Below, piece after piece: positions 6,170 through 11,023 of a stretch of DNA of 11,023 nt (positions are counted from its first letter, which is position 1; the number at the start of each line of letters is the position of its first letter). The notes beneath the pieces are model-generated. The model was given only the letters and a program-made list of their open reading frames with translations. It searched no databases and was not told the origin of the DNA. The position numbers were made by a program, and so were the translations under genes. The stretch is from Firmicutes bacterium UBA1440. GTDB lineage: Bacteria > Bacillota > Clostridia > Peptostreptococcales > Anaerovoracaceae. The stretch covers positions 43,384 through 54,406 of the forward strand of contig DCTM01000034.1 in assembly GCA_002329565.1 (NCBI GenBank). Reading direction: 5' to 3'.

Positions 6170-6925
6170 TCATCCTCCTCCGCATTTCAAGCATGGAGTA
6201 TAGCCGCGGCTCTCTGCGTCCCGTTTCTCCATGCGCACCACATACTTGTCAACAGTCGGACAACTTCCGTAATGATATGCACCGCCCGCCTTAAAACAAT
6301 ACACTGAATGACCGTTTTCAATTCCGCCGGAGTCACACATCTTACAGCTGTCATAGTTTCTCCTTACACCGGCGTTCAGAATCATCTTGCGCGGATAGAC
6401 AGAGATGAAACTGCACGTCTCGCTGTGGTATCTCTCTCCGTAGCGCGGGAACACCCACACTTCTTCGCTCTCCTGCTCCTTTTCCAATTCCTCATACGAG
6501 GCTGCACCTCTGTTATCGCACCCCCTGAATGCGCGCAGCGTGAACTGCAGCTTGGGAGACAGAACAGTGTCAAAAAACGGCAACCCGCCATCCGTCTCGT
6601 AGGATACCGAAAAGTGAATCAAGTTATCCAGCTCACCGTCCCTGTACAAGTACTTATAATCTCTTATCTTTACATCCCTTACTCCTTCTTTGCATTTCGC
6701 AATCTTTGCCGACGTCGTAACGGGAAACAGCGGATTGTAATCGATATTGTAAGCCGTCATCGCCAATTGCCGACCTTCATTCATTGCGGCAAAACCCATG
6801 TCTTCCTCGATGGCAGCAGCTTTCATCAGCCATCCGACAGCTATGACAGCCACCAAGAACAGCGGTAAGACGATAGCCGCCTCAACTGTTACAGAACCTT
6901 GTTTAGTATTGCTGAGCATACTCAT
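6170..6925 (-). CDS. TadE-like pseudopilin with two C-terminal Ada-like Cys modules
   Basis: The protein has 251 aa from the ATG at 6923-6925. The N-terminus has a type III prepilin signal: KQG then SVTVE (Glu at +5 after G10), followed by a hydrophobic helix (about 16-34). This is the TadE pattern of minor pilins processed by a prepilin peptidase. Residues 40-150 are an extracytoplasmic region with no clear motif, ending in a Glu-rich stretch. The C-terminus carries two modules: YH at 166-167, C171, C194 and C197; and YH at 217-218, C222, C245 and C248 (ending GYTPCLKC). The spacing is identical in both, with a 51-residue period. This resembles the Y-H-x3-C...C-x2-C pattern of Ada-like zinc-binding domains. 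GGGGAAG lies just before the chosen start; ATG 6917-6919 is an alternative. It overlaps the DUF5702 gene by 23 nt. Confidence 0.8.
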   Translation of the reverse strand: MSMLSNTKQGSVTVEAAIVLPLFLVAVIAVGWLMKAAAIEEDMGFAAMNEGRQLAMTAYNIDYNPLFPVTTSAKIAKCKEGVRDVKIRDYKYLYRDGELDNLIHFSVSYETDGGLPFFDTVLSPKLQFTLRAFRGCDNRGAASYEELEKEQESEEVWVFPRYGERYHSETCSFISVYPRKMILNAGVRRNYDSCKMCDSGGIENGHSVYCFKAGGAYHYGSCPTVDKYVVRMEKRDAESRGYTPCLKCGGG

Positions 6926-8042
6926 ACCGCTTCCCCATGCATTCGGCCTGTAAGCGTACTCCCGCAAAATGCTCCGAGAGCAGAAAGCCGTCGTAATAAC
7001 TGCCTTTGAGGTTGATTTGAATGAGATCGGCTATGCGCAGCAATACGGTCTCCCTGTCGGACAAGCAAAGAAAGATCAATAGGTATTTTTCGTAGTCAAG
7101 ACCGTCCACGGTACCGCCGCCGATCAATACATCTGCTTCTTTCTTTGAATCGGCGACTGCCCAAGTTAAGACAATCGCAAATATTGCGGCGGCCGTTGCT
7201 GTTCCTCCTGTCGCGGCGGCAGCCGCCGTTGCTGTTGCCGTTGCCTGTGCCAGCCGTTCAGGATCCGCGTAAATCTTGGCAATGTTAATCGGCGTCCGTA
7301 TATTCACTATGTATTCCTTGACTTTCTCGGCATTGCCGGCATCAGACAACTGCCCGCTGATAACATATTCCGTTTCGTTTTGAAAAAATCCGTCCCGTTG
7401 CAGCGGTTGTTTCAGTCGGTTGCCGAAACGTTCAATGACATATTCACCTCGAAGTAGTGTATGACCCGTCTGTGGAATCAGCGCTCGTAAATCCGTATCG
7501 CCCTTTACAAATGAGAAATTCGGCTGAAACCCGCTGCCGGAGATTTGGACCGACGGCAGAGATCCGATGATACTTTCATTGCGCAAAATCCTATCCGTTG
7601 CAGAAGCCGTGCCCGTTTGCCGAGCTTTCATAAGCCGCTGCGGTAAAGCATAGACAGAGGCTGTTACAATTTGCTCTTCCAATGCATCCGGGTCGCAGAT
7701 ACAATAATCGTCCAAATCTACGCTCAACTCGACACTTTCCGCTTCGTAAGATACCAATCCCTCCCCTTGATTTTCCGAGAGATAAAAACCCAGCTTTTCC
7801 CTTGTCGTTTCCTCTGTCGCACGAAAGGCGAATATGCCGTAATCCTCCTTCAATTTGATATCGTATTCCGAGAGTATGCTCCGACCTGCGAGGGTGAGAA
7901 TACCGTCCAGATAACTCGCACTGCATCTCCTGTCGGCCAGTTGTACAACGAGAATGACAGCCGCCATCATTGATACGATAATCATGCAGAAGAATACCGT
8001 TATACTGCCTCGCTTATTATTTTTGCCGTCGCATCCAAACAT
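6903..8042 (-). CDS. DUF5702-family (TadG-like) protein of the Tad locus
   Basis: The protein has 379 aa. It begins with a prepilin-like signal and single membrane helix (KRGSITVFFCMIIVSMMAAV, about 10-36). Then comes the family block around YLDGILTLAGRSILSEYD and LKEDYGIFAF, and an extracytoplasmic domain. The C-terminal half has an Ala/Thr-rich stretch (about 268-290) leading into a second hydrophobic helix (IFAIVLTWAVA), then LDYEKYLLIFLCLSDRETV and RIADLIQINL, which match the conserved end of DUF5702 proteins. These proteins regularly accompany Firmicutes Tad genes and probably act as envelope-anchored pilus accessory proteins. At +5 after G12 the residue is Phe, not Glu, which is normal for this family. 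GAGGAG lies 11 nt before the ATG. The gene overlaps its upstream neighbour by 43 nt and its downstream neighbour by 23 nt. Confidence 0.85.
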   Translation of the reverse strand: MFGCDGKNNKRGSITVFFCMIIVSMMAAVILVVQLADRRCSASYLDGILTLAGRSILSEYDIKLKEDYGIFAFRATEETTREKLGFYLSENQGEGLVSYEAESVELSVDLDDYCICDPDALEEQIVTASVYALPQRLMKARQTGTASATDRILRNESIIGSLPSVQISGSGFQPNFSFVKGDTDLRALIPQTGHTLLRGEYVIERFGNRLKQPLQRDGFFQNETEYVISGQLSDAGNAEKVKEYIVNIRTPINIAKIYADPERLAQATATATAAAAATGGTATAAAIFAIVLTWAVADSKKEADVLIGGGTVDGLDYEKYLLIFLCLSDRETVLLRIADLIQINLKGSYYDGFLLSEHFAGVRLQAECMGKRYEYAQQY

Positions 8043-8428
8043 CTGATATACTTCTCCTCGTCCATCAACAAAATTTTATCGCGATAATTCCGTTGCAGAG
8101 AAATGCGAAACAGGCCTTCTGCCCAAGCTGTGTCACTGCACTCACCTTGAACAGTGTCGTAAAGAATGCCGCCCTCTCTGTGCAAGCTCACCGTCTGTTC
8201 CGAGAAATTTTCCGCGAGCACAGTCTCGCTTTCGTTCCCTGCTTTCTGCCGCAGTGCCGTATGCAGTTCCGCGGTCGAAGCCGCCGTGCTGTATAATGCC
8301 ATCAACAGATACAGCACGGTCATCATCGCTATGATGACGATCGGGTAAACGATCGCGGCTTCGACCATGGCTGCGCCGCGTTTATTCCACCTGCCCTTTT
8401 CGTGCACTGCGCATTCATCCTTTTTCAT
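8000..8428 (-). CDS. TadE-like minor pilin / pseudopilin
   Basis: The protein has 142 aa. After a basic leader it shows KRG followed by AAMVEAAIVYPIVIIAMM: a prepilin peptidase site after G18, Glu at +5 (E23), and one membrane helix (about 19-45). The remaining ~95 residues are predicted to lie outside the membrane and have no motif I recognise beyond TadE-like proteins. Such proteins help pilus assembly or are minor components. The ATG at 8426-8428 overlaps the TGA of the Flp-like gene (ATGA), with GGAG 4 nt upstream, so translation is coupled. The 3' end overlaps the DUF5702 gene by 43 nt. Confidence 0.85.
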   Translation of the reverse strand: MKKDECAVHEKGRWNKRGAAMVEAAIVYPIVIIAMMTVLYLLMALYSTAASTAELHTALRQKAGNESETVLAENFSEQTVSLHREGGILYDTVQGECSDTAWAEGLFRISLQRNYRDKILLMDEEKYIRCLDATAKIISEAV

Positions 8429-8604
8429 CTCACTCCAAAGCTCTCTTTATTTAAAACCTTGAATGTGTTCTCCACAAAGTCAACCAATTGTTCCTTGAAA
8501 ATCAGTCCGAGTACAATCGCGATCATAATTAAAATCCCAACCTGAACCATTTCCATGCCGCGCTTGCTGTTCACAATCACGGGCTGTTTACTTTTGCTTC
8601 TCAT
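8425..8604 (-). CDS. Flp-like type IVb pilin (59 aa)
   Basis: I read this small ORF directly: ATG 8602-8604, stop TGA 8425-8427. The leader MRSKSKQPVIVNSKRG ends at a likely prepilin peptidase site (G16). It is followed by MEMVQVGILIMIAIVLGLIF, one hydrophobic helix, and KEQLVDFVENTFKVLN. This last part matches the Flp1-like small pilins of Clostridia, which typically read IIFK-x-Q-I-x-x-L-V-x-x-x-F at this point. It is the best candidate for the major pilin subunit of this locus. The residue at +5 after the predicted cleavage is Gln (Q21), not the Glu that is nearly universal in type IV pilins, and a Glu sits at +2 instead. A strong site GGGGAGGG lies just upstream. The gene starts 33 nt after the TadB-TadC gene ends. 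Confidence 0.82.
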   Translation of the reverse strand: MRSKSKQPVIVNSKRGMEMVQVGILIMIAIVLGLIFKEQLVDFVENTFKVLNKESFGVR

Positions 8605-8637
8605 TGTTTCTCCCTCCCCTATTGATACGTTGCCCCT

Positions 8638-9828
8638 TTACATCGCCAAAAAAGCGGGCATGGTCGTAACGGCTATCAGAACACACATGAGGATACCCAT
8701 CGGAAAGGAGAGCTTGCTTTCCGCCAATCTGCCCTTTTCTTCCGCACTCTTCTTAACCGTATTCCACATAAGCTCTGCTTCTCTCTCAAGCTTATAAGTC
8801 AGCTCGCTTCCCTTATCAATATTGTCATTGATAATATTTGAAAGTCGCAGCATCTCCCTTTCTCCGGTCTCAACCGCGTATTTGCGGAATTCGAGTACGA
8901 ACGATGCGTTTGACGCCTTCAAATTGTTGTTGATTTCTTCAAGCCTCCCATAAAATCCATCCCCGGAACGACCTCGCTCGCATACGATAACATCAAAGGC
9001 CGCCGTAAGCACGAGCCCCGCGTTCATCAGCAATACCGTCTTGTTTATAAAGTCCGGCAGCTCATCCTTGATGCTGCCGGAATGTACAGAAATACTCATA
9101 ATTTTTTCTGTCATCCGCAGCGCAAAGAACATCGCCAACAAGCAGCAGCTCATCGCAATCCTCCCTCCCCATGAGGAATACATTGGGGTAAGGTAGCCGG
9201 GCGATACGATATTGAGGAAGAAGATAATAGCAATCGGCATCACCATAATCAGCCTTCCTTCAAAACGCTTTTGTGCCGTATAACTCTCGATATCGCGCTC
9301 AATCGTCATCTTATCTATAAGAATATCTCCCGCTTTGCGGATGACTGCCGTCAGATTACCGCCGGTACCCAAGCAGATGTAATAGACGTCGAAAAACGAT
9401 CGGATGTCCTCTATCCCGCTGCGGGCGGCAAAGTCAAGCAACAGTTCCTTCTCAGGTTCATGTGAACATTCAATCCTGCCGATAATCGCCGACATTTCCG
9501 CCGCCAAATAGTCTTCCTTAGGATAGAGAATGTGCAGATTTGTTATCCCTTCCTCCAAGGCAGCCTTCATATGGTGCCCTGCACCGATCGACGCCGACAT
9601 CGAGTACAGCAGGTCGCGAAATTGCAATTTCAATATCTTGCGACGCTTACCGGCCAAATGCGCAGCGTAAGGTCTCCAAGCTGCAAATCCCAGCCCGATA
9701 CCGATTAGGCAGAATACTCCCTTTCCGTAAAAAAGCAACATCAGAGCGATTCCCACAGCCCCTGCGACCGCCGTACAAATGAACTTTTCCCGTTTGCTGA
9801 GCGCATACTCCCTATAATCCGCAATCAC
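8638..9828 (-). CDS. tadB-tadC: TadB-TadC fusion: Tad pilus inner-membrane platform protein
   Basis: With the GTG at 9826-9828 as start this is 396 aa. Residues 1 to about 248 are TadB-like: two N-terminal helices (16-34, 36-54), a first T2SSF (GspF-like) domain (about 68-190) with AGHHMKAALEE and GTGGNLTAVIRKAGDIL, then two helices (192-208, 222-238). The TadB-type end EKIMSISV (241-248) runs directly into a TadC-type domain: DELPDFINKTVLLMNAGLVL (255-274), LRLSNIINDNIDKGSEL, EEKGRLAESKLSFPMGILM, and a final helix (374-392). TadB and TadC are normally separate proteins of about 300 aa each; here TadC's own N-terminal helices are missing. The platform couples the CpaF ATPase to pilin assembly. 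The gene overlaps cpaF by 17 nt. An ATG at 9859-9861 would add an unlikely Cys-rich MCRSCCCGGWT. Confidence 0.9.
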   Translation of the reverse strand: MIADYREYALSKREKFICTAVAGAVGIALMLLFYGKGVFCLIGIGLGFAAWRPYAAHLAGKRRKILKLQFRDLLYSMSASIGAGHHMKAALEEGITNLHILYPKEDYLAAEMSAIIGRIECSHEPEKELLLDFAARSGIEDIRSFFDVYYICLGTGGNLTAVIRKAGDILIDKMTIERDIESYTAQKRFEGRLIMVMPIAIIFFLNIVSPGYLTPMYSSWGGRIAMSCCLLAMFFALRMTEKIMSISVHSGSIKDELPDFINKTVLLMNAGLVLTAAFDVIVCERGRSGDGFYGRLEEINNNLKASNASFVLEFRKYAVETGEREMLRLSNIINDNIDKGSELTYKLEREAELMWNTVKKSAEEKGRLAESKLSFPMGILMCVLIAVTTMPAFLAM

Positions 9829-11011
9829 TGTCCATCCCCCGCAGCAACAACTTCTGCACATTCTGCAATTTATTGCCCGTCGGCAAAAGCCCGTGATTTA
9901 TATCGTACTGAAATAACAGGTTAATTAAAAATTTACCGTTACTGTATCCCGCGATTTCAGCGATTTCCAGTACCTTACGCCCTCTCTGAGGCAATCGCCC
10001 GAGATGGACAATAATATCGATGCCCTCGGCAATTTGAGCACGTATTGCATCCGACGGGAATTCAACAGCCTGCAGAAACATCGACTCCATCCTTTTCAAC
10101 ATCCCTTCTATCGAGTTGGCATGTCCCGTTGACATACTGCCGTCATGACCCGTGTTCAAAGCCTGTAACATAGCAAAACATTCACGTCCCCTGACCTCCC
10201 CGACGATGATTCTATCCGGTCGCATGCGCAAACTCGTCTTTATCAGCGTCTCCATACCGATTTCACCCTTACCTTCCGCGTTTGCGTTTCTGCATTCCAA
10301 GCGCACGTGGTTCGGCAGCGCCGACACCTGCAGTTCCGCCGAGTCTTCAATCACCACTATGCGCTCCTCCTTCGGGATGTACTCCGCGAGCGCATTGAGA
10401 AAGGTTGTCTTTCCTGATGATGTTCCCCCGCTTATGAATATATTGTAGCCTCCTTTTGTCACCTGTTGCAGGAATGCCGCCGCAGCGGGAGTGATGCTTC
10501 CCTTCTCAAGTAGATCTCGCATCGACATGCTTACCTGCGGAAATTTCCTGATGCTCAATGTCGGATTCCCAAGCGTAATGTTTTTATAGACCGCATTGAC
10601 ACGGGCGCCGTTTTGCAGGCGTGCATCGAGAATGGGATTCTTCTCGTTGATCTCTCGCCTGACACCCGCGGCAATGCGCCGGATCACCTCCTCCAGTTCT
10701 TCGTTGCTTTCAAAACGGCAGGCAGCGGAAACGATTCTGCCGTCGCGCTCCAGAAACACGTGCTCCGGTCCGTTGACCATAATCTCCTGCACGCTTTCAT
10801 CTTTGAGATACGGCGTTAGAATTCCCAGTTCACATCTCAGAATGCAAAACACCTCGTCGACAAGACCGCACTTCTCGCTTCCGCTCAAGGCAGCCGCCTC
10901 CTGCATTGCGAACAATCTATCTTCTATAAGTTCGAGTGCCGCATCATCGGAAACAACCGCACCCTGTGCATGTATGGCGGCCCTTGCCTCTGCAATTAAT
11001 TTTTCTTTCAC
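9812..11011 (-). CDS. cpaF: CpaF/TadA pilus-assembly secretion ATPase
   Basis: At least 399 aa. This is a cytoplasmic hexameric ATPase of the VirB11/GspE superfamily that powers pilus assembly. The N-terminal domain has SVQEIMVNGPEHVFLERDGR (73-92). Other visible elements are NPTLSIRKFP (149-158), Walker A GGTSSGKTT (195-203), the ASP box VIEDSAELQ (220-228), Walker B with RPDRIIVGEVRG (264-275) and the His box NTGHDGSMSTGHANS (286-300). The end LLPTGNKLQNVQKLLLRG is typical of the CpaF family. All catalytic parts are present. The GTG at 11009-11011 is the first start codon in view, with GGGG only 2 nt upstream. The frame stays open for the 12 nt to the window edge, so the true start may lie further out. 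It overlaps the TadB-TadC gene by 17 nt. In Firmicutes Tad loci, cpaB and tadZ often lie just upstream. Confidence 0.95.
   Translation of the reverse strand: MKEKLIAEARAAIHAQGAVVSDDAALELIEDRLFAMQEAAALSGSEKCGLVDEVFCILRCELGILTPYLKDESVQEIMVNGPEHVFLERDGRIVSAACRFESNEELEEVIRRIAAGVRREINEKNPILDARLQNGARVNAVYKNITLGNPTLSIRKFPQVSMSMRDLLEKGSITPAAAAFLQQVTKGGYNIFISGGTSSGKTTFLNALAEYIPKEERIVVIEDSAELQVSALPNHVRLECRNANAEGKGEIGMETLIKTSLRMRPDRIIVGEVRGRECFAMLQALNTGHDGSMSTGHANSIEGMLKRMESMFLQAVEFPSDAIRAQIAEGIDIIVHLGRLPQRGRKVLEIAEIAGYSNGKFLINLLFQYDINHGLLPTGNKLQNVQKLLLRGMDSDCGL
9835..9840 (-). promoter_or_regulatory. Ribosome site that decides the TadB-TadC start
   Basis: GGGGGA on the minus strand lies inside the last codons of the ATPase gene and 6 nt before the GTG at 9826-9828. 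It supports the start VIADYREY, which resembles the usual ADYxxY opening of clostridial TadB, over the ATG at 9859-9861. Confidence 0.65.
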
Positions 11012-11023
11012 TGCCCCGCGTTT

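Noticed and set aside
6308..6868. A 186-codon plus-strand frame, plus a 111-codon minus-strand frame at 7591-7926
   Set aside because: Both overlap clear TadE-like and DUF5702 genes in other frames, lack ribosome sites and look like shadow translations rich in Arg, Cys and His.
7175..7260. GC-rich low-complexity stretch in the DUF5702 gene that might be a repeat insertion
   Set aside because: The repeats are GCN/ACN codons for an Ala/Thr-rich run leading into a membrane helix. DUF5702 relatives have an Ala-rich segment at the same place, so it is part of the protein.
9829..9861. Longer TadB-TadC start giving a Cys-rich N-terminus (MCRSCCCGGWT)
   Set aside because: These codons are the other-frame reading of the conserved CpaF C-terminus. 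The ribosome site GGGGGA and the family-like opening favour the GTG at 9826-9828.

Overview
The window looks like chromosomal DNA from a Gram-positive anaerobe of the class Clostridia (Eubacteriales). The main reason is the single-polypeptide IspH-RpsA fusion, which is typical of that lineage. Supporting signs are strong GGAGG-type ribosome sites, consensus SigA promoters and a Tad pilus locus with no secretin gene in view. Every gene I can support is on the minus strand, so transcription runs from position 11023 towards 1. I see no rRNA, tRNA, CRISPR array or insertion sequence.

Region A (11023 to about 5634) is a tight run of seven genes for a Tad (tight adherence, type IVb) pilus system. 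In transcription order they are the CpaF/TadA ATPase; a TadB-TadC inner-membrane platform fused in one protein; a 59-aa Flp-like pilin; a TadE-like minor pilin; a DUF5702 (TadG-like) protein; a second TadE-like protein with two tandem Cys motifs of Ada-like zinc-binding type; and a DUF6382-like protein without an FHA domain. Most neighbours overlap or nearly touch, which suggests one polycistronic message with translational coupling. The ATPase would power pilin assembly through the TadB/C platform, and the pilin-like proteins would be the extracytoplasmic parts. Prepilin peptidase, CpaB/RcpC and TadZ are not in the window and may lie beyond position 11023.

Region B (5634 to about 4720) opens with a good SigA-type promoter. 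It drives a 53-aa unknown small protein and, 5 nt later, a six-helix DUF308/HdeD-like membrane protein. An intergenic stretch with short hairpins follows.

Region C (4698 to 834) holds a SPOR-domain membrane protein, the clamp-loader-like AAA+ ATPase RarA, and the IspH-RpsA fusion. They are closely spaced or overlapping and end at a strong intrinsic terminator.

Region D (about 830 to 1) is an AT-rich regulatory stretch with a perfect-consensus promoter and an ArgR-box-like palindrome. It leads into the 5' two-fifths or so of an APC/LAT-family amino-acid permease that runs off the left edge.

The features most worth a second look are in the pilus locus: the TadB-TadC fusion, the duplicated Cys module on a TadE-like pilin, and a Flp-like pilin with Gln where the conserved Glu+5 is expected.
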